Below are positions 16,834 through 26,104 of a stretch of DNA of 64,000 nt, piece after piece; within the stretch, counting starts at the first letter, position 1; every line of letters starts with the position of its first letter. The notes under the pieces were generated by a model, which did not search any database, was not told the origin of the DNA, and worked only from the letters and a program-made list of their open reading frames with translations. Made by a program: the position numbers and the translations under genes. Source of the DNA: Pseudomonas sp. FP1742 (GTDB lineage Bacteria; Pseudomonadota; Gammaproteobacteria; Pseudomonadales; Pseudomonadaceae); NCBI RefSeq assembly GCF_030687145.1, contig NZ_CP117460.1, positions 992,001-1,056,000 on the forward strand. Direction: 5' to 3'.

Positions 16834-18279
16834 GTGGCTGATTTGAAGCGTTACGACAACTACATCGGTGGCCAATGGGTCACCGGCGCCGACTATTGCA
16901 GCAACATCAACCCGTCGGAGTTGACCGACACCATCGGTGACTACGCCAAGGCCGATCTGGTTCAGGTCCACGCCGCCATCGATGCCGCCCGCGCCGCGTT
17001 CCCGGCCTGGTCGACTTCCGGTATTCAGGCTCGCCATGACGCGCTGGATAAAGTCGGCAGCGAAATCCTCGCCCGTCGCGAAGAGCTCGGCACGTTGCTG
17101 GCCCGGGAAGAGGGCAAGACCCTGCCCGAAGCCATTGGCGAAGTGACCCGCGCCGGCAACATCTTCAAGTTCTTCGCCGGTGAGTGCCTGCGCCTGTCCG
17201 GTGACTACGTGCCGTCGGTGCGCCCGGGTGTGAACGTTGAGGTGACTCGCGAAGCATTGGGCGTGGTCGGCCTGATCACTCCATGGAACTTCCCGATCGC
17301 GATCCCAGCGTGGAAAATCGCTCCAGCCTTGGCTTACGGCAACTGCGTGGTGCTGAAACCGGCGGATCTGGTACCGGGCTGTGCCTGGGCATTGGCGGAC
17401 ATCATCTCCCGCGCCGGTTTCCCGGCCGGCGTGTTCAACCTGGTGATGGGCAGCGGGCGAGTGGTCGGCGAAGCGCTGGTCAACAGCCCGAAAGTCGATG
17501 GCATCAGCTTCACCGGTTCGGTCGGCGTTGGCCGGCAAATCGCGGTCAATTGCGTGTCGCGTCAGGCCAAGGTGCAGCTGGAGATGGGCGGCAAGAACCC
17601 GCAGATCATTCTCGACGACGCCGACCTCAAGCAAGCGGTCGAGCTGTCGGTGCAGAGCGCGTTCTACTCCACCGGTCAGCGTTGCACCGCATCGAGTCGC
17701 TTGATTGTCACCGCCGGTATCCACGACAAATTCGTCGAAGCCATGGCCGAGCGCATGAAGTCGATCAAGGTCGGTCACGCCTTAAGGTCCGGCACCGACA
17801 TCGGCCCGGTAGTCTCGCAAGCGCAGCTTGAACAGGACCTGAAGTACATCGACATCGGCCAGTCCGAAGGGGCTCGTCTGGTCAGCGGCGGTGGTCTGGT
17901 GACCTGCGACACCGAGGGCTATTATCTCGCCCCGACGCTGTTTGCCGACAGCGAAGCTGCGATGCGCATCAGCCGCGAAGAGATCTTCGGCCCGGTGGCC
18001 AACATCGTTCGCGTCGCCGATTACGAAGCAGCGCTGGCGATGGCCAACGACACCGAGTTCGGCCTGTCGGCAGGCATCGCCACCACGTCGCTGAAGTACG
18101 CCAACCACTTCAAGCGCCATTCCCAGGCCGGGATGGTGATGGTCAATCTGCCGACCGCCGGCGTGGATTACCACGTTCCGTTCGGTGGGCGTAAAGGTTC
18201 ATCCTATGGCTCACGTGAGCAAGGTCGCTATGCGCAAGAGTTCTACACGGTCGTAAAAACTGCCTACGTCGGTTCCTGA
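16834..18279 (+). CDS. 2-ketoglutarate semialdehyde (2,5-dioxopentanoate) dehydrogenase
   Basis: 481 residues if translation starts at the GTG at 16834, which has AAAAGG eight bases upstream; a GTG at 16825 giving three more residues is possible. Aldehyde dehydrogenase superfamily: cofactor-binding TPWNFPIAIPAWKIAPAL, catalytic base Glu250 in QLEMGGKNP, nucleophile Cys284 in STGQRCTAS, and the C-terminal EIFGPVANI and PFGGRKGSSYG. It oxidises 2-ketoglutarate semialdehyde to 2-ketoglutarate with NAD(P)+. Substrate choice is inferred from its place right after kdgD, whose product it would use, and from close likeness to Pseudomonas enzymes of this pathway. A REP pair separates it from the carrier gene. 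Confidence 0.9.
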   Translation: MADLKRYDNYIGGQWVTGADYCSNINPSELTDTIGDYAKADLVQVHAAIDAARAAFPAWSTSGIQARHDALDKVGSEILARREELGTLLAREEGKTLPEAIGEVTRAGNIFKFFAGECLRLSGDYVPSVRPGVNVEVTREALGVVGLITPWNFPIAIPAWKIAPALAYGNCVVLKPADLVPGCAWALADIISRAGFPAGVFNLVMGSGRVVGEALVNSPKVDGISFTGSVGVGRQIAVNCVSRQAKVQLEMGGKNPQIILDDADLKQAVELSVQSAFYSTGQRCTASSRLIVTAGIHDKFVEAMAERMKSIKVGHALRSGTDIGPVVSQAQLEQDLKYIDIGQSEGARLVSGGGLVTCDTEGYYLAPTLFADSEAAMRISREEIFGPVANIVRVADYEAALAMANDTEFGLSAGIATTSLKYANHFKRHSQAGMVMVNLPTAGVDYHVPFGGRKGSSYGSREQGRYAQEFYTVVKTAYVGS

Positions 18280-18291
18280 TACACCGCAATA

Positions 18292-18384
18292 CCTGTGGGA
18301 GCTGGCTTGCCTGCGATAGCATCACCGCGTTGAGACTGACTCTGCGCGGTGCCTGCATCGCGGGCAAGCCCGGCTCCCACAAAA
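18292..18384. repeat. REP doublet (variant GTGGGAGCTGGCTTGCCTGC)
   Basis: Arm GTGGGAGCTGGCTTGCCTGCG at 18295-18315, inverse GCGGGCAAGCCCGGCTCCCAC ending at 18380. A sequence variant of the main REP family in this window, lying inside the galactarate locus between two co-oriented genes. Confidence 0.85.
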
Positions 18385-18447
18385 GCCAGACACGACAAAG
18401 AAATCGTTATTACCCGCATAAAAATAATCAGTGGGAGTACATCTACA

Positions 18448-19815
18448 ATGCAATCGACCAAGCCGACTCACGTCCGCTATTTGATCCTGCTCATGCTGTT
18501 TCTGGTGACCACGATCAACTACGCCGACCGGGCCACCATCGCAATCGCCGGCTCCAGCCTGCAAAAAGACCTCGGCATCGACGCGGTCACCCTCGGTTAT
18601 ATTTTCTCCGCATTCGGTTGGGCCTACGTGGCCGGGCAAATTCCCGGTGGCTGGCTGCTGGACCGGTTCGGTTCGAAAAAAGTCTATGCCCTGAGCATCT
18701 TCACCTGGTCGCTGTTCACCGTACTGCAAGGCTATGTCGGTGAGTTCGGGCTTTCCACCGCCGTCGTCGCGCTGTTCATGCTGCGCTTTCTGGTGGGCCT
18801 GGCCGAAGCGCCATCCTTCCCCGGCAACGCACGCATCGTAGCGGCGTGGTTCCCGACCGCAGAACGCGGCACCGCCTCGGCGATCTTCAACTCGGCGCAA
18901 TACTTCGCCACCGTACTGTTTGCACCGCTGATGGGCTGGATCGTCTACAGCTTCGGCTGGCAGCACGTGTTCATCGTCATGGGCGTGATCGGCATCATCT
19001 TCTCGGGGATCTGGCTGAAAGTTATCCACAGTCCGCGCCAGCACCCGATGATCAACGACGCCGAGTTCAAGCACATCGCCGACAACGGCGGCATGGTTGA
19101 CATGGACTCGGACAAGGGCAAAGGCAAAAAGGGCGACGGTCCGAAGTGGGACTACATCCGCCAGTTGCTGACCAACCGCATGATGCTCGGCGTGTACCTG
19201 GGCCAGTACTGCATCAACGGCATCACTTACTTCTTCCTGACCTGGTTCCCGGTGTACCTGGTGCAGGAACGCGGCATGACCATTCTCAAGGCCGGTTTCA
19301 TCGCTTCGTTGCCGGCGATCTGCGGGTTTATCGGGGGTGTACTCGGCGGGGTGATTTCCGATTACCTGCTGCGCAAGGGCCACTCGCTGACCTTCGCCCG
19401 CAAGGCGCCGATCATCGCTGGCCTGCTGGTTTCCAGCAGCATCGTGGCCTGCAACTATGTGGACGTGGAATGGATGGTGGTCGGCTTCATGGCCCTGGCC
19501 TTCTTCGGCAAAGGCGTTGGCGCACTGGGTTGGGCGGTGGTGTCCGACACCTCGCCAAAACAGATTGCCGGTCTCAGTGGTGGCCTGTTCAACACCTTCG
19601 GCAACATCGCCTCGATCACCACGCCGATTGTCATCGGTTACATCATCAGCTCCACCGGCTCGTTCAAATGGGCGCTGGTGTTCGTCGGTTGCAACGCGTT
19701 GGTCGCGGTATTCAGCTACCTGGTGATCGTTGGCCCGATCAAACGCGTTGTGCTCAAAGAGCCGCCGGCCAGCGGTCCTGAAACGAACAGCAAGTTATCT
19801 GAAGCGCATTCCTGA
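18448..19815 (+). CDS. gudP: MFS galactarate/glucarate (sugar-acid) transporter, GudP-like
   Basis: 455 residues from the ATG at 18448; the upstream frame from 18349 runs into the REP repeat. Twelve hydrophobic segments of the major facilitator superfamily, anion:cation symporter (ACS) group: [12 protein letters not shown] in helix 1, [15 protein letters not shown] as the loop 2-3 signature, [19 protein letters not shown] and a charged central loop (residues about 210-235) with [11 protein letters not shown]. It imports galactarate, glucarate or a related acid by proton symport across the inner membrane. It is 11 nt upstream of garD, so the two are co-transcribed. The exact substrate is inferred from the neighbours. 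Confidence 0.88.
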   Translation: MQSTKPTHVRYLILLMLFLVTTINYADRATIAIAGSSLQKDLGIDAVTLGYIFSAFGWAYVAGQIPGGWLLDRFGSKKVYALSIFTWSLFTVLQGYVGEFGLSTAVVALFMLRFLVGLAEAPSFPGNARIVAAWFPTAERGTASAIFNSAQYFATVLFAPLMGWIVYSFGWQHVFIVMGVIGIIFSGIWLKVIHSPRQHPMINDAEFKHIADNGGMVDMDSDKGKGKKGDGPKWDYIRQLLTNRMMLGVYLGQYCINGITYFFLTWFPVYLVQERGMTILKAGFIASLPAICGFIGGVLGGVISDYLLRKGHSLTFARKAPIIAGLLVSSSIVACNYVDVEWMVVGFMALAFFGKGVGALGWAVVSDTSPKQIAGLSGGLFNTFGNIASITTPIVIGYIISSTGSFKWALVFVGCNALVAVFSYLVIVGPIKRVVLKEPPASGPETNSKLSEAHS

Positions 19816-19826
19816 GGAGCGGCGTC

Positions 19827-21380
19827 ATGCAGTTGATTGAACATTCCGACTCGCCGCGCTACATCCGCCTGCACGAGCGGGACAATGTGGTGATCGTGGT
19901 CAACGATCAGGGCGTGCCGGCCGGCACGGAATTCCCCGATGGCCTGGTCACCGTGGATTTCGTGCCGCAGAGCCACAAGGTCACTCTCGAGGACATTCCC
20001 GAGGGCGGTCAGGTGATTCGGTACGGCCAGACGATCGGCTACGCGTTGCAGCCGATTCCTCGCGGCAGCTGGGTCAAGGAAGATCAACTGCGCATGCCCA
20101 CCGCGCCACCGCTGGACAGCTTGCCGCTGTCCACCGAAGTGCCGGCCGCGCAGGCACCGCTGGAAGGCTTCACCTTCGAGGGCTATCGCAACGCCGACGG
20201 CACCGTCGGCACGCGCAACATTCTTGGCATCACCACCACCGTGCAGTGCGTCACCGGCGTGCTGGATCACGCGGTAAAACGCATCAAGGACGAGTTGCTG
20301 CCCAAGTACCCGAACGTCGACGACGTGGTGGCGCTGACCCACAGTTACGGCTGTGGCGTGGCAATCACCGCCACCGACGCGTACATCCCGATCCGCACCG
20401 TGCGCAATCTGGCGCGCAACCCGAACCTGGGGGGCGAGGCACTGGTGATCAGCCTGGGCTGCGAGAAATTGCAGGCCGGGCAGGTGATGCATGAGAACGA
20501 CAGCTCGGTGGATTTGAGCGAGCCGTGGTTGTATCGCTTGCAGGATTCCAGTCACGGTTTCACCGAGATGATCGAGCAGATCATGGCGCTGGCCGAAACC
20601 CGTTTGAAGAAGCTCGATCAACGCCGCCGGGAAACTGTGCCGGCGTCCGAGCTGATCCTCGGCATGCAGTGCGGCGGCAGCGATGCGTTCTCCGGGATCA
20701 CCGCCAACCCGGCGCTGGGCTACGCCTCGGACCTGTTGCTGCGGGCCGGTGCGACGGTGATGTTTTCCGAAGTCACGGAAGTGCGCGATGCGATTTACCT
20801 GCTGACGTCCCGGGCGCAAACCAAAGAAGTCGCTCAGGAACTGGTGCGGGAAATGGACTGGTACGACCGTTACCTGGCCAAGGGCGAAGCGGATCGCAGT
20901 GCCAACACCACGCCGGGGAACAAGAAGGGCGGGTTGTCGAACATTGTCGAGAAGTCCTTGGGCTCGATCGTCAAATCCGGCAGCAGCGCGATCAACGGGG
21001 TGCTTGGCCCTGGGGAGCGGTTCAAGCGCAAAGGACTGATTTTCTGTGCGACCCCGGCCAGTGATTTTGTCTGCGGAACGTTGCAGTTGGCGGCGGGGAT
21101 GAATCTGCATGTGTTCACCACCGGGCGTGGTACACCTTATGGATTGGCGATGGCGCCGGTGGTGAAGGTATCGACCCGGACCGAACTGGCGCAGCGCTGG
21201 CCGGACCTGATCGATATCGATGCCGGACGGATTGCCACCGGACGGGCGTCGATCGAAGACCTCGGCTGGGAGTTGTTCCACTACTACCTGGACGTGGCCA
21301 GCGGCAAGAAACAGACGTGGGCGGAGCAGCACAAGCTGCATAACGACATTACCTTGTTCAACCCTGCGCCTATCACCTGA
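19827..21380 (+). CDS. garD: Galactarate dehydratase GarD
   Basis: 517 residues, with GAGGAG before the ATG. UxaA/GarD family in both parts: an N-terminal SAF-like domain (residues about 1-95, [16 protein letters not shown]) and the catalytic portion with [52 protein letters not shown] and [12 protein letters not shown], whose Cys/His residues bind the catalytic iron. It converts galactarate to 5-dehydro-4-deoxyglucarate, the substrate of KdgD upstream. The gene for glucarate dehydratase (gudD) is not in the window. A REP pair follows. Confidence 0.94.
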   Translation: MQLIEHSDSPRYIRLHERDNVVIVVNDQGVPAGTEFPDGLVTVDFVPQSHKVTLEDIPEGGQVIRYGQTIGYALQPIPRGSWVKEDQLRMPTAPPLDSLPLSTEVPAAQAPLEGFTFEGYRNADGTVGTRNILGITTTVQCVTGVLDHAVKRIKDELLPKYPNVDDVVALTHSYGCGVAITATDAYIPIRTVRNLARNPNLGGEALVISLGCEKLQAGQVMHENDSSVDLSEPWLYRLQDSSHGFTEMIEQIMALAETRLKKLDQRRRETVPASELILGMQCGGSDAFSGITANPALGYASDLLLRAGATVMFSEVTEVRDAIYLLTSRAQTKEVAQELVREMDWYDRYLAKGEADRSANTTPGNKKGGLSNIVEKSLGSIVKSGSSAINGVLGPGERFKRKGLIFCATPASDFVCGTLQLAAGMNLHVFTTGRGTPYGLAMAPVVKVSTRTELAQRWPDLIDIDAGRIATGRASIEDLGWELFHYYLDVASGKKQTWAEQHKLHNDITLFNPAPIT

Positions 21381-21393
21381 GACCGAGTCGCCT

Positions 21394-21491
21394 GCTTCGC
21401 GAGCAAGCCCGCTCCCACATTCAATTTTCGCCGTGCACAAATTTTGTGTACGACGCTGATCGAATGTGGGAGCGGGCTTGCTCGCGAAGAC
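21394..21491. repeat. REP doublet (GTGGGAGCGGGCTTGCTCGC family)
   Basis: Inverse arm TTCGCGAGCAAGCCCGCTCCCACA begins at 21396 and the direct arm GTGGGAGCGGGCTTGCTCGC ends near 21485. It lies between garD and the AEC transporter. Confidence 0.9.
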
Positions 21492-21565
21492 GGTCTAGCG
21501 GACGCCGACGTCTCTGGTGGCTTATCATTAGCCCCCTAACGACGCCCACCCAAGGTTCCCCCGGC

Positions 21566-22507
21566 ATGCTGGCTATCTTCCTCGAAACCCTGAACATCAC
21601 CGCGCCGGTGTTTGCCATGCTGTTTCTGGGGGTGCTGCTCAAGCGTATCAACTGGATCAACGACAACTTCATCCATACCGCGTCGGCCCTGGTGTTCAAC
21701 GTCACCATGCCGGCGTTGCTGTTTCTGGGCATCTTGCATGCCGACCTGCACGCCGCGCTGCAACCGGCGTTGCTGATTTACTTCTCGGTCGCGACCCTGA
21801 TGTGCTTCGCAATTGCCTGGTGTTGGGCGATCTGGAAATGCCCGCGGGAAGACCGGGGCATTTACACCCAAGGCGCGTTTCGCGGCAATAACGGAGTGAT
21901 CGGCCTGGCCCTGGCCGCCAGCATGTACGGCGATTACGGCATTTCCCTCGGGGCGATTCTCGCGGCGCTGGTGATCCTGTTTTACAACACGCTCTCGACC
22001 ATTGTGCTGGCGGTCTACAGCCCGGTGATCAAGTCCGATCCGTGGAGCATCTGCAAAAGTGTGATGGTCAATCCGCTGGTCATCAGCGTAATCGCCGCGG
22101 CGCCATTTGCCTGGTTCCAGATCGGCTTGCCGGGGTGGCTGGAGAGGTCCGGACAATACCTGGCGCAAACCACCTTGCCATTGGCATTGATCTGCATCGG
22201 TGGCACGTTGTCGCTGGCGGCGATGCGTAAAAGCGGCACGATGGCGCTGAGTTCAAGCCTGGTGAAGATGATCGGCCTGCCGGTGTTGGCGACGCTGGGT
22301 GCCTGGCTCTGGGGCTTTCGCGGGGCGGAGTTGGGGATTCTGTTTCTGTACTTCGGCAGCCCGACCGCCGCGGCCAGTTTCGTCATGGCCCGGCAGGCCA
22401 ATGGCAACCATGAACTGGCGGCCGCGATCATCGTGCTGACCACGCTGATGGCGGCGGTGACCACCAACATCGGGATCTTTTTGTTGCAGTGGGGTGGGTG
22501 GATTTAA
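21566..22507 (+). CDS. AEC (auxin efflux carrier)-family transporter
   Basis: 313 residues from the ATG at 21566; the frame from 21446 begins in the REP repeat and is rejected. About ten membrane segments in two inverted halves, with FLGVLLKRINWINDNF and NVTMPALLFLGIL in the first, the family-typical GAFRGNNGVIGLALA, and SPTAAASFVMARQANGN in the second. Bacterial members export organic acids such as malate or malonate, or unknown anions. It is the last gene on this strand before the minus-strand block and stands between two REP pairs. Substrate not deducible. Confidence 0.85.
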   Translation: MLAIFLETLNITAPVFAMLFLGVLLKRINWINDNFIHTASALVFNVTMPALLFLGILHADLHAALQPALLIYFSVATLMCFAIAWCWAIWKCPREDRGIYTQGAFRGNNGVIGLALAASMYGDYGISLGAILAALVILFYNTLSTIVLAVYSPVIKSDPWSICKSVMVNPLVISVIAAAPFAWFQIGLPGWLERSGQYLAQTTLPLALICIGGTLSLAAMRKSGTMALSSSLVKMIGLPVLATLGAWLWGFRGAELGILFLYFGSPTAAASFVMARQANGNHELAAAIIVLTTLMAAVTTNIGIFLLQWGGWI

Positions 22508-22537
22508 CTTCAGGATTTGTGATGTTTTTTAGATCCA

Positions 22538-22607
22538 TTTCGCGAGCAAGCCCGCTCCCACAGGGGAATGCATTCCAAATGTGGGAGCGGGCTTGCTCGC
22601 GAAGACG
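22538..22607. repeat. REP doublet, short spacer
   Basis: TTCGCGAGCAAGCCCGCTCCC at 22539-22559 and GTGGGAGCGGGCTTGCTCGCGA at 22581-22602, only about 20 bp apart. It lies between the convergent AEC and carboxymuconolactone-decarboxylase-like genes, where it could form a long hairpin in both transcripts. Confidence 0.9.
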
Positions 22608-22636
22608 GCTGAACAGCCACCAGAAATGTCAGCGGC

Positions 22637-23017
22637 TTACTCCGGTTTTTGGTAGGTATCGATCACTTCCTGCGCAGCCCGAAACGCATCGATCGCTGCT
22701 GGCACACCGGCGTACACCGCGCAATGCAGCAGCGCTTCGCGAATCTCTTCCACGGTGCAGCCATTATTCAGCGCACCGCGCACGTGGCCTTTCAATTCTT
22801 GCGGGCACTTCAGCGCGGTCAGCGCGGCGAGGGTGATCAGGCTGCGGGTTTTCAGCGGCAAACCTTCGCGGTTCCACACGCCGCCCCAAGCGTGTTCATT
22901 GACGAAGTCCTGCAACGGCTGGGTGAACTCGGTGGCGTTGCCCAGGGCGCGGTCGACGAATGTATCGCCCATCACTTGGCGGCGGATTTCAACCCCAGGC
23001 TTTCTATCAGTGCTCAT
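22637..23017 (-). CDS. Carboxymuconolactone decarboxylase family protein (PcaC-like)
   Basis: A 126-residue all-helical protein of the CMD family, near the normal length of PcaC. It shows EIRRQVMGDTFVDRAL, HAWGGVWNREGLPLKTRSLITLAALTAL in two parts, and VEEIREALLHCAVYAGVPAA, with the conserved His and Cys region near residue 98-100. 4-carboxymuconolactone decarboxylase gives beta-ketoadipate enol-lactone in protocatechuate breakdown. No other pca gene is nearby, so it may be a paralogue acting on another lactone or an antioxidant-like CMD protein. Its ATG overlaps the stop of the upstream antiporter gene by four bases. Confidence 0.82.
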   Translation of the reverse strand: MSTDRKPGVEIRRQVMGDTFVDRALGNATEFTQPLQDFVNEHAWGGVWNREGLPLKTRSLITLAALTALKCPQELKGHVRGALNNGCTVEEIREALLHCAVYAGVPAAIDAFRAAQEVIDTYQKPE

Positions 23018-24066
23018 GGCAATTCCCTCTTGTGGTGTTGGCGACGCCAGGCCCGTAGCGAAGTGAACAGCAAAAACGCTACCAGCGCCGGCAGGACGAA
23101 AAGCAGCATCAGGTGTTCAAGCTTGCCGGCCAGCGGCATGCCCGTGGTGAACGACACCACGTGCAGCCCATAGGCCAGGTACAAACCCAAAAACAGCAGA
23201 CCTTCGGCGCGGGTTACCCGGTAGCCGGAATAGAACACCGGCAGGCATAGCACCGCGACACCGAGCATCACCGGCAAATCGAAATCCAGTGCATTGGGCG
23301 AGACCGACAGCGGTGACGGCGTGATCAACGCGGTCAGCCCGAGCACACCCAGGAGGTTGAACAGGTTGCTGCCGATCACGTTGCCCACCGCGATGTCCCG
23401 TTGGCCGCGCAACGCGGCGATCAACGAAGTGGCCAGTTCCGGCAGGGAAGTGCTGACGGCGACGATGGTCAGGCCGATGATCCGCTCCGACAAACCCAGG
23501 TCGGTCGCGACCGCCACTGCGGCGCCGAGCAACAAGTGCCCGGCGAACACCAGCATCGCCAGCCCGGCGACAATCATCAGCAGGCTGCTGAACCACGGTG
23601 CCTGCGGCGCTTCATGAGCCCCTGATGGCGGACGGGCCGAGTGCCGCGACTGGCGCAGCAGCAAGCCCAGGTACAGCACCAGCGCGGCCAGCAGAATCAT
23701 GCCGTCGAGCCGATTCAGTTCTTTGTTCCACGCCAGTACGAACACCAGCAGGCTGGCGCCGATCATCAGTGGAATATCCAGGCGCACCAATTGCCGCGAC
23801 ACCCGCAGTGGAGTAATCAGCGCCGAGAGCCCGAGGGTGACGAGGATGTTGAAGATACTGCTGCCGATCACGCTACCGACGGCGATGTCGGCGTTTTGCG
23901 CCAGGGTGGCTTGCAAGCTGACCGCCATCTGCGGCGCGCTGCTGCCGAGGGCCACGATGGTCAGGCCGATGATCAGCGGCCGCACATGCAGTCGCGCGGC
24001 CAGGCGCACGGCGGCGCGCACCATCAGTTCGGCACCGGCGATCAGTAAAAACAGACCGCCGAACAA
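23014..24066 (-). CDS. Calcium/sodium:proton antiporter, CaCA family (YrbG-like)
   Basis: About 350 residues with ten membrane helices in two inverted alpha repeats. The repeats are marked by LTIVALGSSAPQMAVSL with GSVIGSSIFNILVTLG, and LTIVAVSTSLPELATSL with GNVIGSNLFNLLGVLG, the ion-binding motifs of the CaCA superfamily. In repeat 1 a Gln stands where Glu is usual (SSAPQ against TSLPE). The start is uncertain: the TTG at 24066 has no ribosome site, while CGGAG near 24117-24121 would place initiation about 24108, at an ATT in the same frame. It moves Na+ or Ca2+ across the inner membrane. Confidence 0.85.
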   Translation of the reverse strand: MFGGLFLLIAGAELMVRAAVRLAARLHVRPLIIGLTIVALGSSAPQMAVSLQATLAQNADIAVGSVIGSSIFNILVTLGLSALITPLRVSRQLVRLDIPLMIGASLLVFVLAWNKELNRLDGMILLAALVLYLGLLLRQSRHSARPPSGAHEAPQAPWFSSLLMIVAGLAMLVFAGHLLLGAAVAVATDLGLSERIIGLTIVAVSTSLPELATSLIAALRGQRDIAVGNVIGSNLFNLLGVLGLTALITPSPLSVSPNALDFDLPVMLGVAVLCLPVFYSGYRVTRAEGLLFLGLYLAYGLHVVSFTTGMPLAGKLEHLMLLFVLPALVAFLLFTSLRAWRRQHHKRELP

Positions 24067-24125
24067 TTCAATGACGTTGATCAGGGGTAAATCGGCCAGT
24101 CCGAAAATAGTCAGCGCTCCGTTTA

Positions 24126-24500
24126 TCAGTCGTCGAGGGCTTGCACGCGAACCTGCGCGGTACCACTGCGCAGCATACCCAACTGTTCGGCCGCTTCACG
24201 GGATACGTCGATCAGGCGCCCGCGAGAATACGGTCCACGGTCGTTGATACGCACCACGCAGGATCTGTCGTTATTCAGGTTGGTCACCTTCACCCGGGTG
24301 CCGAACGGTAACTGGCGATGGGCGGCGGTCAGGCCGTGCTGGTTGAAACGCTCGCCGCTGGCGGTGCGTTTGCCATGGTGTTTGGCGCCGTAATACGAGG
24401 CCAGGCCGGTCTTGTCGTAGCCGTGTGGGTCGACGATATCCGTGCTGGCACAACCGGCCAGGAGGGAGAGCAGGGCGCAGGCGCTGAGCAGGCGTTTCAT
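24126..24500 (-). CDS. RlpA-like lipoprotein (septal-ring lytic transglycosylase family, double-psi beta-barrel)
   Basis: 124 residues. A signal peptide with lipobox LLAGC (Cys16 after MKRLLSACALLSLLAG) makes it a lipoprotein of the outer or inner membrane. The rest is one RlpA/DPBB domain: GLASYYGAKHHGKRTASGERFN, LPFGTRVKVTNLNN, VRINDRGPYSRGRLIDVS and a closing AEQLGM. The Asp in NDRGP and the early His-Gly region match active RlpA proteins, which cleave glycan strands lacking stem peptides. It lacks the C-terminal SPOR domain of full-length RlpA, so septal targeting through denuded glycan is not expected. It is 60 nt upstream of the antiporter gene on the same strand. Confidence 0.88.
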   Translation of the reverse strand: MKRLLSACALLSLLAGCASTDIVDPHGYDKTGLASYYGAKHHGKRTASGERFNQHGLTAAHRQLPFGTRVKVTNLNNDRSCVVRINDRGPYSRGRLIDVSREAAEQLGMLRSGTAQVRVQALDD

Positions 24501-24520
24501 AAAGGGTATCCCTGAAACAA

Positions 24521-24613
24521 ATGTGGGAGCGGGCTTGCTCGCGAATGCATTCTGACAGTCAACCTTATGTTGAGTGCCGAACCGCTTTCGCGAGCAAGCC
24601 CGCTCCCACAGGG
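24521..24613. repeat. REP doublet (GTGGGAGCGGGCTTGCTCGC family)
   Basis: Direct arm at 24523-24545 and inverse arm TTCGCGAGCAAGCCCGCTCCCAC at 24587-24609. It separates gatB from the RlpA-like gene. Confidence 0.9.
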
Positions 24614-24648
24614 AATGGAGCCAGGCTTGAGATCTGGCTCCATTCCGG

Positions 24649-26094
24649 TCAGCCTTCGAGCTTGCTTTTGAGCAGTTCGTTGACCTGTTGCGGGTTGGCC
24701 TTGCCTTTGGAGGCTTTCATGGCCTGGCCGACGAAGAAGCCGAACATCTTGCCGCGTTTGGCTTCGTCTGCCGCGCGGTATTGTTCGACCTGTTCGGCGT
24801 TGGCCGCGAGCATCTCGTCCAGCACCGCCGAGATCGCGCCGGTGTCGGTCACTTGCTTCAAGCCGCGCTTGTCGATGATCTCGTCCGCGCTGCCTTCGCC
24901 GTTGGCCATGGCTTCAAACACCACCTTGGCGATCTTGCCGGAGATGGTGTTGTCCTTGATGCGCAACAGCATGCCGCCCAGTTGCTCGGCGGAAACCGGC
25001 GACTGGTCGATGTCCAGGCCTTGCTTGTTCAACAGGCTGCCCAGTTCAACCATCACCCAGTTGGCCGCCAGTTTGGCGTCGCCACTGATGCTCACGACTT
25101 TCTCGAAGTAATCGGCTTGCTCGCGGCTGGTGGCCAGGACGCTGGCGTCATACACCGACAAACCGAACTGCGCCTGGAAGCGCTCGCGTTTCTGCGGTGG
25201 CAGTTCCGGCAGGGTGGCGCGCACGTCGTTGAGGAACGAGTCCTCGATGACCACCGGCAATAGGTCCGGATCGGGGAAGTAACGGTAGTCGTTGGCTTCC
25301 TCTTTGCTGCGCATCGGACGGGTTTCGTCCTTGTTCGGATCGTACAGGCGAGTCTGCTGGATCACCTTGCCGCCGTCTTCGATCAACTCGATCTGGCGCT
25401 GCACTTCGCTGTTGATCGCCTTCTCGATGAAGCGGAACGAGTTGACGTTCTTGATCTCGCAGCGCGTGCCGAACTCGGCCTGGCCTTTCGGACGGATCGA
25501 TACGTTGCAGTCGCAACGCAGCGAGCCTTCGGCCATGTTGCCGTCGCAGATGCCTAGGTAGCGTACCAGCGCGTGGATTGCCTTGACGTAAGCCACGGCT
25601 TCCTTGGCGCTGCGCATGTCCGGTTCGGAAACGATTTCCAGCAGCGGTGTGCCGGCACGGTTCAGGTCGATGCCGGTGGCGCCGCTGAATTCTTCGTGCA
25701 GGCTTTTACCGGCGTCTTCTTCCAGGTGCGCGCGGGTGATGCCGACGCGTTTGACCGTGCCGTCTTCCAGGGCGATGTCCAGGTGGCCCTTGCCGACGAT
25801 CGGCAATTCCATCTGGCTGATCTGGTAACCCTTGGGCAGGTCCGGGTAGAAGTAGTTTTTGCGGGCGAACACGTTGTGCTGACCGATCTCGGCATCGATG
25901 GCCAGGCCGAACATCACCGCCATGCGCACCGCTTCCTGGTTCAGCACCGGCAATACGCCGGGCATGCCGAGGTCAACCAGGCTGGCCTGGGTGTTCGGCT
26001 CGGAACCGAACGTGGTGGAACTACCGGAAAAGATTTTCGACCGGGTGGTGAGCTGGGTATGAATCTCCAGCCCGATCACGACTTCCCATTGCAT
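24649..26094 (-). CDS. gatB: Asp-tRNA(Asn)/Glu-tRNA(Gln) amidotransferase subunit B
   Basis: 481 residues, full length. The N-terminal catalytic cradle shows [49 protein letters not shown] and EEDAGKSLH. The C-terminal GatB/YqeY tail ends [27 protein letters not shown], which binds the tRNA. With GatA and GatC it converts mischarged Glu-tRNA(Gln) and Asp-tRNA(Asn) to the correct species through a phosphorylated intermediate. Third gene of the gatCAB operon, 10 nt after gatA. Confidence 0.97.
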   Translation of the reverse strand: MQWEVVIGLEIHTQLTTRSKIFSGSSTTFGSEPNTQASLVDLGMPGVLPVLNQEAVRMAVMFGLAIDAEIGQHNVFARKNYFYPDLPKGYQISQMELPIVGKGHLDIALEDGTVKRVGITRAHLEEDAGKSLHEEFSGATGIDLNRAGTPLLEIVSEPDMRSAKEAVAYVKAIHALVRYLGICDGNMAEGSLRCDCNVSIRPKGQAEFGTRCEIKNVNSFRFIEKAINSEVQRQIELIEDGGKVIQQTRLYDPNKDETRPMRSKEEANDYRYFPDPDLLPVVIEDSFLNDVRATLPELPPQKRERFQAQFGLSVYDASVLATSREQADYFEKVVSISGDAKLAANWVMVELGSLLNKQGLDIDQSPVSAEQLGGMLLRIKDNTISGKIAKVVFEAMANGEGSADEIIDKRGLKQVTDTGAISAVLDEMLAANAEQVEQYRAADEAKRGKMFGFFVGQAMKASKGKANPQQVNELLKSKLEG

Positions 26095-26104
26095 GTGTTT
26101 CTCC

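Noticed and set aside
19716..21440. Long minus-strand open frame over garD
   Set aside because: Shadow of garD; includes REP sequence at one end and no recognisable family.
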